Below, in pieces: positions 1 to 8,505 of a DNA stretch of 64,000 nt; within the stretch, counting starts at the first letter, position 1, and every line of letters begins with the position of its first letter. A program made the translations under genes and the position numbers. Origin of the DNA: Brevibacillus brevis (lineage in GTDB: Bacteria; Bacillota; Bacilli; Brevibacillales; Brevibacillaceae). Location: contig NZ_CP041767.1 of assembly GCF_022026395.1 (NCBI RefSeq), forward strand, positions 275,001 to 339,000. The letters run 5' to 3'. Under the pieces are notes generated by a model that searched no databases, was not told the DNA's origin, and saw only the letters and a list, made by a program, of their open reading frames with translations.

Positions 1-764
<764 letters not shown>

Positions 765-814
765 ACACTTAGCAATCATGCGTATTCAGTTTTGAAGGAA
801 CAAACCTTCTACGT

Positions 815-890
815 TCCTCGGTAGCTCAGTTGGTAGAGCAATCGGCTGTTAACCGATCGGTCGGCGGTTCGAGTCCGTCCCGAGGAGCCA
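815..890 (+). tRNA. tRNA-Asn (GTT)
   Basis: A full cloverleaf can be folded. Acceptor TCCTCGG (815-821) pairs with CCGAGGA (880-886), the anticodon loop is CTGTTAA, and the T loop is TTCGAGT. CCA is encoded. It is the first tRNA after the 23S rRNA. Confidence 0.96.
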
Positions 891-896
891 TAATAT

Positions 897-972
897 GCTC
901 CTGTAGCTCAGTCGGTAGAGCGTTTCCATGGTAAGGAAGAGGTCGCAGGTTCGATTCCTGTCGGGAGCACCA
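897..972 (+). tRNA. tRNA-Thr (GGT)
   Basis: Acceptor GCTCCTG pairs with CGGGAGC, the anticodon loop is ATGGTAA (GGT), the T loop is TTCGATT, and CCA is encoded. Confidence 0.95.
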
Positions 973-989
973 GAAGTAATCTTGATCTT

Positions 990-1063
990 GGCCCGTTGGT
1001 GAAGCGGTTTAACACAGCAGCCTTTCACGCTGTCATTCAGGGGTTCGAATCCCCTACGGGTCA
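990..1063 (+). tRNA. tRNA-Glu (TTC)
   Basis: Acceptor GGCCCGT pairs with ACGGGTC with one G-U pair. The anticodon loop CTTTCAC gives TTC and the T arm is GGGG-TTCGAAT-CCCC. The genome has CCT instead of CCA after the discriminator, so the CCA end must be added after transcription, unlike the other tRNAs of this cluster. Confidence 0.94.
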
Positions 1064-1094
1064 CCTAAAAACACCTTAGCAATGGTTAAGGTAC

Positions 1095-1140
1095 CTGCAA
1101 AGTTCTCAGAGTATGCTAAGAAGCATACTCGTCACTTTGT
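1095..1140 (+). repeat. Hairpin in tRNA spacer
   Basis: The spacer between tRNA-Glu and tRNA-Val holds a 9-bp stem GAGTATGCT/AGCATACTC with an AAGA loop (1109-1130). It is flanked by an outer CAAAGT/ACTTTG pairing (1098-1103 and 1134-1139). No T-run follows, so it is not an intrinsic terminator. An RNA-processing structure or the remnant of a lost tRNA are both possible. Confidence 0.5.
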
Positions 1141-1149
1141 CGGGGATTT

Positions 1150-1225
1150 GGAGGCTTAGCTCAGCTGGGAGAGCATCTGCCTTACAAGCAGAGGGTCGGC
1201 GGTTCGATCCCGTCAGCCTCCACCA
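1150..1225 (+). tRNA. tRNA-Val (TAC)
   Basis: Acceptor GGAGGCT pairs with AGCCTCC, the anticodon loop CTTACAA gives TAC, and CCA is encoded. Confidence 0.95.
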
Positions 1226-1233
1226 TAAAAAAT

Positions 1234-1318
1234 GGGGAGATAGTGAAGTGGCTAAACACGGCAGACTGTAAATCTGCTCCCTCCGGGTTCGGCGGTTCGA
1301 ATCCGTCTCTCCCCACCA
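1234..1318 (+). tRNA. tRNA-Tyr (GTA)
   Basis: A class II tRNA with a long variable arm. Acceptor GGGGAGA pairs with TCTCCCC, the anticodon is GTA, and CCA is encoded. Confidence 0.95.
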
Positions 1319-1338
1319 TTTTTTATTTTGCGGGTTGT

Positions 1339-1413
1339 TGGGGTATAGCCAAGCGGTAAGGCAACGGACTTTGACTCCGTCATTCCTAGGTTCAAATCCT
1401 AGTACCCCAGCCA
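1339..1413 (+). tRNA. tRNA-Gln (TTG)
   Basis: Acceptor TGGGGTA pairs with TACCCCA, the anticodon loop is CTTTGAC (TTG), and CCA is encoded. Confidence 0.95.
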
Positions 1414-1419
1414 TTTTGC

Positions 1420-1495
1420 GAGCCATTAGCTCAGTTGGTAGAGCATCTGACTTTTAATCAGAGGGTCGAAGGTTCGAGTCCTTCATGGCTCACCA
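1420..1495 (+). tRNA. tRNA-Lys (TTT)
   Basis: Acceptor GAGCCAT pairs with ATGGCTC, the anticodon loop is CTTTTAA, and CCA is encoded. Confidence 0.95.
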
Positions 1496-1515
1496 GTTTT
1501 TTAAAATTAGAATAG

Positions 1516-1592
1516 GTGCCCTTAGCTCAGCTGGATAGAGCGTTTGACTACGAATCAAAAGGTCGGGAGTTCGAATCTCTCAGGGCACGCCA
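1516..1592 (+). tRNA. tRNA-Arg (ACG)
   Basis: Acceptor GTGCCCT pairs with AGGGCAC. The anticodon loop is CTACGAA, giving ACG, whose A34 is normally edited to inosine. CCA is encoded. Confidence 0.95.
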
Positions 1593-1597
1593 CTTAT

Positions 1598-1674
1598 CGG
1601 GAAGTAGCTCAGCTTGGTAGAGTACTTGGCTTGGGACCAAGGGGTCGCAGGTTCGAATCCTGTCTTCCCGACCA
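1598..1674 (+). tRNA. tRNA-Pro (TGG)
   Basis: Acceptor CGGGAAG pairs with CTTCCCG, the anticodon loop is CTTGGGA (TGG), and CCA is encoded. Confidence 0.95.
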
Positions 1675-1683
1675 TTTTTATAT

Positions 1684-1757
1684 GCGGGTGTAGTTCAATG
1701 GTAGAACTCCAGCCTTCCAAGCTGGTCGCGTGGGTTCGATTCCCATCACCCGCTCCA
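1684..1757 (+). tRNA. tRNA-Gly (TCC)
   Basis: Acceptor GCGGGTG pairs with CACCCGC, the anticodon loop is CTTCCAA (TCC), and CCA is encoded. It is the last tRNA of the cluster and is followed at once by a terminator. Confidence 0.95.
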
Positions 1758-1780
1758 TATGCTTTCATATGCTTATTAGA

Positions 1781-1812
1781 AACGAGCAACCATTTCGGTT
1801 ACTCGTTTTTTT
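1781..1812 (+). terminator. Terminator of rRNA-tRNA transcript
   Basis: Stem AACGAGCAACC / GGTTACTCGTT with an ATTTC loop and one bulge, followed by a run of T. It closes the rRNA/tRNA unit. Confidence 0.85.
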
Positions 1813-1864
1813 GTGTTTTTAATAAAGCTTGTCCGACAGGTTATTTATGCAAAATCATGTCGAG

Positions 1865-1894
1865 TTGAGTCATTTTGCTTTCCGGGGCTACAAT
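1865..1894 (+). promoter_or_regulatory. Likely sigma-A promoter of arginase
   Basis: TTGAGT (1865-1870) and TACAAT (1889-1894) are separated by 18 bp, about 45 bp before the arginase start codon. Confidence 0.5.
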
Positions 1895-1938
1895 ATAGGA
1901 GTAGATAATGAATGAACGAAGGAAAGGGTGGCACTTTT

Positions 1939-2835
1939 ATGAACAAAAACATGAGCATTGTTGGTGTACCGATGGATCTAGGTGCAGACCGCCGTGGAGT
2001 TGATATGGGACCTAGCGCTATCCGTTATGCAGGTGTTGTCGCACGCCTGGAAAAGATGGGTTTCAATATTGAAGACCGCGGAGATATTTTTGTAACGCGC
2101 CCTCATCACTTCACTGAGACGGAAAACCATAAATATTTGGATGAAGTCGTGGAAGCCAATGAAAAGCTTGCCAATGTTGTAAGCGATATCATGACTGCTG
2201 GTCGATTCCCTCTCGTATTGGGTGGCGATCACAGCATTGCCCTTGGCACCATAGCGGGTGTGGCGAAGCACGTGAAAAACCTGGGTGTTATTTGGTTTGA
2301 CGCTCATGGTGATTTGAATACGGGTGCCACTTCTCCATCGGGAAATATTCACGGTATGCCTTTGGCAGCGAGCTTGGGACATGGGCATGAGCGTCTGACA
2401 AACATTGGAGGATATACACCAAAGGTAAAGGCAGAAAACGTGGTCATCATCGGAGCGCGTGATTTGGATCAAGGTGAGCGTGAATTGATCAAGCGTATTG
2501 GGATTAAGGTTTTCACCATGCATGAAATTGATAAGTTGGGTATGGCTCGCGTCATGGATGAAGCAATCGCGCATGTGTCCAAAAACACGGATGGCGTGCA
2601 TTTGAGCCTCGACTTGGATGGACTAGATCCACACGATGCTCCGGGAGTTGGGACGCCAGTTATAGGTGGTATTTCCTATCGCGAAGGGCATGTCTCATTG
2701 GAAATGCTGGCAGATGCAGATATTCTTTGTTCTGCTGAATTCGTGGAGGTCAACCCGATTCTTGACCGAGAAAACATGACAGCTCGCGTTGCAGTCGCTT
2801 TAATGAGTTCCGTTTTTGGTGATAAATTACTATAA
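1939..2835 (+). CDS. rocF: Arginase
   Basis: Hydrolyses L-arginine to ornithine and urea in arginine catabolism; cytosolic and Mn-dependent. The 298-residue product has the ureohydrolase signatures [17 protein letters not shown] and [18 protein letters not shown], which supply the His and Asp ligands of the two manganese ions. Length matches the family (about 296-300). The start is taken at 1939 because a GGAAAGGGTGG ribosome binding site precedes it and the protein then begins like other arginases; an upstream in-frame ATG at 1912 lacks such a site. It stands alone between the tRNA cluster terminator and its own terminator, with no rocD or rocE beside it. Confidence 0.96.
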   Translation: MNKNMSIVGVPMDLGADRRGVDMGPSAIRYAGVVARLEKMGFNIEDRGDIFVTRPHHFTETENHKYLDEVVEANEKLANVVSDIMTAGRFPLVLGGDHSIALGTIAGVAKHVKNLGVIWFDAHGDLNTGATSPSGNIHGMPLAASLGHGHERLTNIGGYTPKVKAENVVIIGARDLDQGERELIKRIGIKVFTMHEIDKLGMARVMDEAIAHVSKNTDGVHLSLDLDGLDPHDAPGVGTPVIGGISYREGHVSLEMLADADILCSAEFVEVNPILDRENMTARVAVALMSSVFGDKLL

Positions 2836-2857
2836 AATAAATAAAGAAGATCATGAA

Positions 2858-2886
2858 AAAAGAGAGGCTTTTGGCCCTCTTTTTTT
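2858..2886 (+). terminator. Terminator after rocF
   Basis: An AGAGAGGC/GGCCCTCT hairpin with one bulge is followed by seven T. It lies between rocF and the convergent Spo0E-like gene. Confidence 0.75.
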
Positions 2887-2928
2887 GTTTTACCGCATCT
2901 TTACATTGATGGGGGAAAGCTGTACATT

Positions 2929-3078
2929 CTAAGGATGGAGACGAAGTTTATTTAATAGTTGGTCCAGTTGTACACTTAGCGAAACTAATTCTGGAGTAAT
3001 GCAGGCTTGTTTTTTGTACTGATCGTTGAGTTTTTTTCGAAGCATTTCAATTTCGAGGAGAACGTCTTTTTTTGACAA
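2929..3078 (-). CDS. Spo0E-like sporulation regulatory protein (short)
   Basis: A 49-residue protein of the Spo0E aspartyl-phosphatase family, whose members dephosphorylate Spo0A~P and delay sporulation. It reads IEMLRKKLNDQYKK, then a short hinge, then ITPELVSLSVQLDQLLNK. This is the two-helix pattern of the family, with S-x-x-L-D (here SVQLD) in place of the SQELD motif. The start is a TTG at 3078, nine bases after an AAAGGAGA site; no ATG fits. It is convergent with rocF and divergent from sigW. The motif departs from consensus at the Q and E positions, so activity is uncertain. Confidence 0.8.
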   Translation of the reverse strand: MSKKDVLLEIEMLRKKLNDQYKKQACITPELVSLSVQLDQLLNKLRLHP

Positions 3079-3200
3079 TCGTTGCACTCTCCTTTCCACC
3101 CGTGAGATAAATGAGCTATCATTACTTATATATAGAGGAAAGCATTGCGCTTATTCCTCTATTTCCCAACAAAATATCCGCACAAACACTAGATTAAAAA

Positions 3201-3226
3201 TGAAACCATATGCAGTATCATCCGTA
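3201..3226 (+). promoter_or_regulatory. SigW-type autoregulatory promoter of sigW
   Basis: TGAAAC (3201-3206) is followed after exactly 16 bp by CGTA (3223-3226), the known ECF SigW consensus. It lies 31 bp before the sigW start, so sigW very likely drives its own transcription as in B. subtilis. Confidence 0.85.
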
Positions 3227-3257
3227 TATAGGATTACGGTATTGTGGGGAGGATCGC

Positions 3258-3821
3258 ATGGATTTTGTAGAGAAACGGTTGACTCAGCGGGCAAAACGCG
3301 GAGACCGTGAAGCTTTTGCGGAGTTAATCGAGATTTATAAAGACAAGATATTTCAGCTCGCATATCGTATGGTGGGAAACCGTCAAGATGCAGAGGACAT
3401 TGCGCAAGAAACATTTTTGCGTGTCTATGCCAATTTGCATTCATACGATGACAACTATAAGTTCTCCACGTGGATCTACAGGATCGCGACCAATCTATGT
3501 ATCGACCGTGGCCGGAAAAAACGACCTGACTTTTCATTGGATGAAGAAACCGAACCAGGGCAAGGCCTGGACTGGTATTCACGCCTGTCTTCTAACGAGC
3601 GAACACCGGAGGACAAAGTCGTAACGCAGGAGCTGCAAGAGACGGTGCAAGATGCTTTGTCTCACTTACAGCCCAAATATCGCTCGATTATGATCTTGCG
3701 TTATATCGAGGATTTGTCGTTGCAGGAGATCAGCGATATCGTAAAGCTTCCCATAACGACAATTAAGACGCGTATTCACCGAGGAAGGGAAGCATTACGC
3801 AGCAAGTTGCGATTGATGTGA
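3258..3821 (+). CDS. sigW: ECF RNA polymerase sigma factor SigW
   Basis: An ECF sigma factor of the envelope-stress, antimicrobial-peptide type. The 187 residues equal the B. subtilis SigW length. Region 2 (AEDIAQETFLRVYANL) and the region 4 helix-turn-helix (SLQEISDIVKLPITTIKTRIHRGREALR) are intact. The start is set at 3258 behind GGGGAGG; a longer in-frame reading to 3210 would run into the promoter. The anti-sigma gene follows, and a SigW consensus promoter lies directly upstream, which fixes the identification. Confidence 0.95.
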   Translation: MDFVEKRLTQRAKRGDREAFAELIEIYKDKIFQLAYRMVGNRQDAEDIAQETFLRVYANLHSYDDNYKFSTWIYRIATNLCIDRGRKKRPDFSLDEETEPGQGLDWYSRLSSNERTPEDKVVTQELQETVQDALSHLQPKYRSIMILRYIEDLSLQEISDIVKLPITTIKTRIHRGREALRSKLRLM

Positions 3822-3838
3822 GAAAGGAGAAAATCACG

Positions 3839-4462
3839 ATGGAATGCCGGGATATGATTTGCCTCATCCACGAATATCTAGATGGGGACACTGATGAATT
3901 AGCCAATCTGCAATTGCAAGCACACATAAAGTCTTGTGTGAGTTGTCGTCAGCATATGCATGAGTTGCAGAGAGCCATCGCTTTTGTTCAAAGCGCTTCG
4001 CATATTCATGTCTCTTCTGATTTTACAGCTCGTGTACTTGCGCAATTGCCTGCGCCGACGAAAGCGAATCTGTTATCAGGATGGCTTCGTAATCATCCGT
4101 TTTTGACAGCTGCAGCGGTATTTCTCTTTTTGATGACCGGCAGTGTATTCAACAGTTGGTTTGATCGGGATGACACTCTACAGGTATCCTCTGCTAATTT
4201 GGATAAATTAAAAATAGATCGTGAACGCAATGTCGTAGTTGTACCAGCAGGAACCAATATTGATGGAGACTTGGTTGTCCGCAACGGAAACGTAGATGTT
4301 CGAGGCCATGTAACTGGAAATGTTGTGGCCATTGAAGGAAAAGTGTTCGTGGCATCTACCGCCCAAGTCGTGGGAAATACCGAATCGATCGAAGCGATCG
4401 TAGATTGGATCTGGTATGAGGTGAAAAATATTGGAAATGACTTGCTTCCGATCTTGCCATAA
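3839..4462 (+). CDS. rsiW: Anti-sigma-W factor RsiW
   Basis: Membrane anti-sigma factor that holds SigW inactive until regulated intramembrane proteolysis. The 207-residue protein has the cytoplasmic zinc anti-sigma motif H29-x3-C33-x2-C36, one transmembrane segment (about residues 84-102, HPFLTAAAVFLFLMTG) and an extracytoplasmic domain with repeated hydrophilic beta-like turns. This order matches B. subtilis RsiW closely. The start ATG at 3839 follows AGAAAGGAG. It lies 17 bp after sigW, in one operon. Confidence 0.93.
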   Translation: MECRDMICLIHEYLDGDTDELANLQLQAHIKSCVSCRQHMHELQRAIAFVQSASHIHVSSDFTARVLAQLPAPTKANLLSGWLRNHPFLTAAAVFLFLMTGSVFNSWFDRDDTLQVSSANLDKLKIDRERNVVVVPAGTNIDGDLVVRNGNVDVRGHVTGNVVAIEGKVFVASTAQVVGNTESIEAIVDWIWYEVKNIGNDLLPILP

Positions 4463-4488
4463 GAGAAAATAGAGAGTACAGCTATCAG

Positions 4489-4515
4489 AGCACGGCAGTG
4501 GAGCCGTGCTTTTTC
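4489..4515 (+). terminator. Terminator after rsiW
   Basis: A perfect AGCACGGC/GCCGTGCT stem with a six-base loop and five T. It separates sigW-rsiW from cdaA. Confidence 0.85.
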
Positions 4516-4567
4516 CGCAGGAGATAGACTGACTTCATTAGATGGAGCGAGATATGGGGGCTTCGTT

Positions 4568-5392
4568 ATGATATCGATATCCATGGAATATGGGGATTTG
4601 CTACGGTATGCAACGGATATTTTACTCGTTACATACGTGTTCTATAAAATCATTATGCTTATTCGCGGGACGCGGGCTGTACAATTGCTGAAGGGGATTA
4701 TGGTCATCGTCATCACATGGTTCCTCAGCAAATATTTCCAGCTGACGGCATTGCACGCACTGATGAATCAAGCTTTTACATTCGGGGTTTTGGCGGTCGT
4801 CATCATCTTCCAGCCAGAGTTGCGTCGAGCACTGGAGCAGCTTGGTCGAGGCAAGCTTTTTTCCCGTTCAAGCAGTACGCAAGATGACGAGGCGGTTAGC
4901 CGCTTGGTTCAAGAAGTGGGCAAATCGGTTACGTACATGGCCAAGCGTCGCATTGGTGCATTGATCGTCATTGAGAGAGAGACGGGACTTAACGACTACG
5001 TGGAAACGGGTATTGGCATTAACGGGCGAGTCAGCTCAGAGCTGCTGATTAATATTTTCATTCCGAATACACCGTTGCATGATGGTGCAGTCATTATGCG
5101 AAAAGACATGATTATGGCTGCTGCCTGTTATCTTCCACTGTCTGAGAACAATTCCATCTCCAAGGAGTTGGGGACGCGCCATCGAGCGGCAATAGGGTTA
5201 AGTGAGGTTTCCGATGGCATCGCGATCATCGTATCCGAAGAGACTGGTCAGGTGTCTTTTGCCGCGCATGGAGCAATGAATCGCAATCTGACGGAGGTGC
5301 AACTGGCAGAGATGCTGACAGAACAGCTTCAGCCTCTGTCCAAAGGCAAATCCATGGGAAGTCGTTGGCAATGGAGGCGAAAACATGGATAA
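4568..5392 (+). CDS. cdaA: Diadenylate cyclase CdaA
   Basis: Condenses two ATP to cyclic di-AMP, the essential second messenger that controls potassium and osmolyte transport and wall homeostasis. The 274-residue protein has about three N-terminal membrane segments (residues 10-85) and a DAC domain with the catalytic DGA at 172-174 and RHR at 204-206. Order and length match CdaA (YbbP). It overlaps cdaR by 8 bp, so translation is probably coupled to that of its regulator. Confidence 0.95.
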   Translation: MISISMEYGDLLRYATDILLVTYVFYKIIMLIRGTRAVQLLKGIMVIVITWFLSKYFQLTALHALMNQAFTFGVLAVVIIFQPELRRALEQLGRGKLFSRSSSTQDDEAVSRLVQEVGKSVTYMAKRRIGALIVIERETGLNDYVETGIGINGRVSSELLINIFIPNTPLHDGAVIMRKDMIMAAACYLPLSENNSISKELGTRHRAAIGLSEVSDGIAIIVSEETGQVSFAAHGAMNRNLTEVQLAEMLTEQLQPLSKGKSMGSRWQWRRKHG

Positions 5393-6632
5393 ATGGTTAA
5401 ACAGTCACTGGTTTGCACGTGCTGTTGCGTTGCTTTTGGCTATCATGACTTGGATGATTGTCAATCTGGAAGCCGAACAAACGACGACTCCTGAGGCAAG
5501 TCAGCCAACTTTTATTGATAGTGTCAATTTGCATGTGAAATATGATACTGATCGTTATCAGGTGGTCAAGCAGCAGCGAACGGTAAAGGTCGCCTTGGAA
5601 AGTAATAATCCTTTTTATCGACACAATTTCTTTCCAGAGGAATCGTGGGAAGTGTATGTCGATGCGACGAACCTGGGCAAAGGAACGCATCGTGTACCTG
5701 TCCAGTACAAGGGATTCCCGGATGAAGTCAAGGTAGGGATCATCCCGAATATCGTGGAAATCACCTTGGAAGAGAAAAAGACTGTTGAGCGTGAAGTTTC
5801 TGTGGAGAAATTGGGACAGGTCGCCCCAGGTTATACCGCTGGAGAACCTATTGTGAAGCCGTTTAGAGCGCTTGTAAGGGTACCTGAAAGTCAAGTGAAT
5901 AAGGTAGCAGCGGTAAAGGCTTCGGTTGACCTGGAAGGGGCTACTTCCGCAATCAAGACAACGGTTCCGCTCAAAGTCGTGGACAAGTCTGGCAACGTGA
6001 TTCAAGGGGCAGATGTGGTGCCACTTACGGTAGAAGTGAACATCCCCGTAACGAGTCCGTTTGCAAAAGTGCCAATTAAATTAAACTTGACGAATGAATT
6101 GCCGAATGGCTATAGTTTGGCTAGTATGGGTATGAATGTGGAAGAGGTCACGGTCTATGGACCGAAGGAAGTCATTGATGGCATCAAATCCAACACATAC
6201 CCAGGGCCGGAAATTGATCTCGGCAACATTACATCAGATCGCGATATAGAGCTCAAGATACCGTTAATGGATAATATTGTGAAGGTAGAGCCGGAGTATT
6301 TGACCGTATCGCTAAAAGTCGTTCCATCAACGACGAAGCGTTTGGAGAAGATTCCGATTCGCATTAGCGGGCTATCAGAAAGCATGGAAGCAAAGGTACT
6401 ATCCACCGATGGCCAGGAGATGTCTACAATCGACTTCGACGTGATCGGCGCTCCAGTAGTGCTGAATCAGTTGAGGCATGAAGACTTGCAGGTCGTAGCA
6501 GATGTCAGCAATATGCCGGCGGGTGTATACGAAGTACCATTGAATTACATCTTCAATCAGTCGGAGTATATCAAGACTTCTGCGAGCGCACCGAAAAAGG
6601 TCACAATTCAAATCACGAACAAGCAAAGGTAG
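5385..6632 (+). CDS. cdaR: CdaA regulator CdaR (YbbR-domain protein)
   Basis: A single-pass membrane protein that binds CdaA and tunes c-di-AMP synthesis. One N-terminal transmembrane helix (residues 8-25, WFARAVALLLAIMTWMIV) is followed by about four extracytoplasmic YbbR repeats over 415 residues. B. subtilis CdaR is somewhat longer (about 480), mainly at the C-terminus. It lies between cdaA and glmM, the conserved order in Firmicutes. Confidence 0.92.
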   Translation: MDKWLNSHWFARAVALLLAIMTWMIVNLEAEQTTTPEASQPTFIDSVNLHVKYDTDRYQVVKQQRTVKVALESNNPFYRHNFFPEESWEVYVDATNLGKGTHRVPVQYKGFPDEVKVGIIPNIVEITLEEKKTVEREVSVEKLGQVAPGYTAGEPIVKPFRALVRVPESQVNKVAAVKASVDLEGATSAIKTTVPLKVVDKSGNVIQGADVVPLTVEVNIPVTSPFAKVPIKLNLTNELPNGYSLASMGMNVEEVTVYGPKEVIDGIKSNTYPGPEIDLGNITSDRDIELKIPLMDNIVKVEPEYLTVSLKVVPSTTKRLEKIPIRISGLSESMEAKVLSTDGQEMSTIDFDVIGAPVVLNQLRHEDLQVVADVSNMPAGVYEVPLNYIFNQSEYIKTSASAPKKVTIQITNKQR

Positions 6633-6675
6633 ACATAAGCTGTTGTGTGCACAAGGAAGGAAATGAGGGACAATC

Positions 6676-8022
6676 ATGGGGAAGTATTTCGGAACAGACG
6701 GTGTACGTGGTGTAGCAAATACACAACTCACACCCGAACTGGCATTTAAAATCGGACGCGTTGGTGGTTACGTTCTCACCAGACACAAGCAGGAAGGAAA
6801 ACCAAAAGTGGTGATTGGGCGCGATACGCGCATTTCTGGACAAATGCTGGAAAACGCGCTTTTGGCTGGACTGTTATCGGTTGGAGCAGAAGTGGTCAGA
6901 TTGGGTGTTATCTCCACCTCGGGGGTAGCGTATCTCACACGTGCACTTGGTGCAGATGCGGGCGTTATGATCTCCGCCTCTCACAATCCGTTTCCGGATA
7001 ACGGAATCAAGTTCTTCGGCAGCAACGGTTTTAAACTGTCCGACGAAGTGGAAGCTGAAGTAGAACAGTATTTGGACGCGGCAGAGGATACGATGCCTCG
7101 ACCAACAGGCGAACAAATCGGGACGGTTCTGGAATTCCTGGAGGGTGGACAAAAGTACCTCTCTCACTTGAAGAGTACCGTATCTGAGCGATTTGACGGT
7201 CTGAAGGTAGTTCTGGACTGTGCAAATGGTGCTGTCTCATCATTGGCAGCTCGTCTGTTTGCGGATGTGGACGCTGAAGTGATCACGATAGGTGCGAATC
7301 CGAATGGAATCAACATCAATGACCAGTGCGGTTCAACGCATCCTGAACGTTTAGTAGAAGAAGTTTTGAAGCATAAAGCTGACTTGGGTCTATCCTTTGA
7401 TGGGGACGCGGATCGCTGTATTGCTGTAGATGATAATGGTGAAATCATCGACGGCGACTATATTATGGCGATCTGTGCACGAGCACTCAAGGCAAAAGGA
7501 AAACTCAACAACAATACAGTTGTTACGACCGTAATGGCCAACATGGGCTTCTTCAAAGGAATGGAAGAGTGCTCCATCAATACGACGAAGACTGCTGTAG
7601 GGGATCGCTATGTAGTAGAAGAGATGCTTCGCGGCGGCTATAATCTCGGTGGCGAACAGTCCGGTCATATTGTCTTCCTGGACTACAATACGACAGGAGA
7701 CGGTTTGTTAACGGGGCTGCAGCTCTTGAACATCATCAAGGAGTCTGGCAAGCCGTTGTCCGAGCTCAAACAAGTGATGGTCAAGTATCCGCAGCTTCTG
7801 ATCAATGTCCGTGTAGAGGACAAGTCAAAGCTGAATGGCAATGAAGCCATTGCGCAGGCCATCCGTAAAGTAGAAGAAGATTTGGCTGGCAATGGTCGCG
7901 TTCTGGTTCGTCCGTCGGGAACAGAGCCAATCGTACGTGTCATGGCAGAAGGCCCAGATGCGGCACAGTTGGAAGGGCTCGTGAATCGGATCGTTGACGT
8001 GGTCAAACAAGAACTCGTGTAA
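6676..8022 (+). CDS. glmM: Phosphoglucosamine mutase GlmM
   Basis: Interconverts glucosamine-6-phosphate and glucosamine-1-phosphate on the way to UDP-GlcNAc. The 448 residues match the family. The active-site loop [12 protein letters not shown] has the phosphoserine at S102, the metal loop DGDADRC follows, and the C-terminal phosphate-binding [12 protein letters not shown] is present. GlmM of other Firmicutes also binds CdaA, which fits its place in the same gene block. Confidence 0.97.
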   Translation: MGKYFGTDGVRGVANTQLTPELAFKIGRVGGYVLTRHKQEGKPKVVIGRDTRISGQMLENALLAGLLSVGAEVVRLGVISTSGVAYLTRALGADAGVMISASHNPFPDNGIKFFGSNGFKLSDEVEAEVEQYLDAAEDTMPRPTGEQIGTVLEFLEGGQKYLSHLKSTVSERFDGLKVVLDCANGAVSSLAARLFADVDAEVITIGANPNGININDQCGSTHPERLVEEVLKHKADLGLSFDGDADRCIAVDDNGEIIDGDYIMAICARALKAKGKLNNNTVVTTVMANMGFFKGMEECSINTTKTAVGDRYVVEEMLRGGYNLGGEQSGHIVFLDYNTTGDGLLTGLQLLNIIKESGKPLSELKQVMVKYPQLLINVRVEDKSKLNGNEAIAQAIRKVEEDLAGNGRVLVRPSGTEPIVRVMAEGPDAAQLEGLVNRIVDVVKQELV

Positions 8023-8042
8023 AATTCGTGTAAAAAGTTGCA

Positions 8043-8070
8043 GGGAGCGGTTTCAATGCCGCTCCCTTTT
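8043..8070 (+). terminator. Terminator after glmM
   Basis: A GGGAGCGG/CCGCTCCC stem with an eight-base loop and a TTTT tail. It separates glmM from the glmS leader, so glmS depends largely on its own promoter. Confidence 0.85.
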
Positions 8071-8099
8071 GCATACAACTACAATACGACGACAAGATA

Positions 8100-8128
8100 T
8101 TGTCGCTCTTCACAATCTGTGGTACAGT
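8100..8128 (+). promoter_or_regulatory. Likely glmS promoter
   Basis: TTGTCG (8100-8105) and TACAGT (8123-8128) are separated by 17 bp. Transcription would start near 8135, about 85 bases before the ribozyme cleavage site. Confidence 0.55.
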
Positions 8129-8215
8129 GTTCATGTGCACTAGCACCAAGAAAGAAAAAAATGGGAGGGGTTGTGCAAAAAGGAACAAGCATCATAAATC
8201 AAATGCATACCATTG

Positions 8216-8388
8216 GAAAGCGCCAGCACTGAGGCTGCCCGACATGGAGCCTTAGTGGACGAGGTGGAGGTTTATCGAAGGATTCGGCGGATACCTCCCG
8301 GCAGCAGTATCACTGCCGCAGAGCGCAGGGACAAAACATCAGGGTGATCTGATGGACAAAACCTTGCGTGTGATACGTTTTTTGCCAT
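8216..8388 (+). promoter_or_regulatory. glmS ribozyme (GlcN6P-responsive self-cleaving riboswitch)
   Basis: Core elements of the glmS ribozyme are present in order: cleavage-site context A|GCGCCAG (predicted cut between 8219 and 8220), GACGAGGTGGAGGTTTATCG near 8259-8278, TTCGGCGGAT and CTCCCGG near 8283-8300, and TGATGGACAAAACC near 8350-8363. When glucosamine-6-phosphate binds, the mRNA is cut and degraded, which lowers GlmS. It sits 118-290 bases before the glmS start, as in other Firmicutes. Confidence 0.95.
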
Positions 8389-8433
8389 TGTCGAAATAGA
8401 TGAAACAGCATGATCATATAAAAAACATGGAAT

Positions 8434-8481
8434 GGCGGGGGACTCACCCCCGTACCATTGTTCGGGTGGAAGTCCCTCGCC
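8434..8481 (+). promoter_or_regulatory. Strong hairpin between glmS ribozyme and glmS start
   Basis: GGCGGGGGACT (8434-8444) pairs with AGTCCCTCGCC (8471-8481), and the stem continues with CACCC/GGGTG. This gives about 16 bp closed by a 14-base loop with a two-base bulge. No T-run follows, so it is not a terminator. It ends five bases before the GGAAGGGG ribosome binding site of glmS. A role in stability or translation of the cleaved mRNA is inference. Confidence 0.6.
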
Positions 8482-8505
8482 AATTTGGAAGGGGACCATA
8501 CACTT

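Noticed and set aside
849-1868. Open frames with peptides such as GLEPRND or GTDSNRRP across the tRNA genes
   Set aside because: These are familiar translation artefacts of tRNA T arms and acceptors; the tRNAs explain the sequence.
1978-2601. 207-codon minus-strand frame opposite arginase
   Set aside because: Antisense to an intact rocF with all metal-binding motifs; no ribosome binding site.
8161-8232. Short frame overlapping the start of the glmS ribozyme, behind GGGAGGGG
   Set aside because: The spacing to the start codon is too short or absent and the frame runs into conserved ribozyme nucleotides; it is more likely leader RNA.
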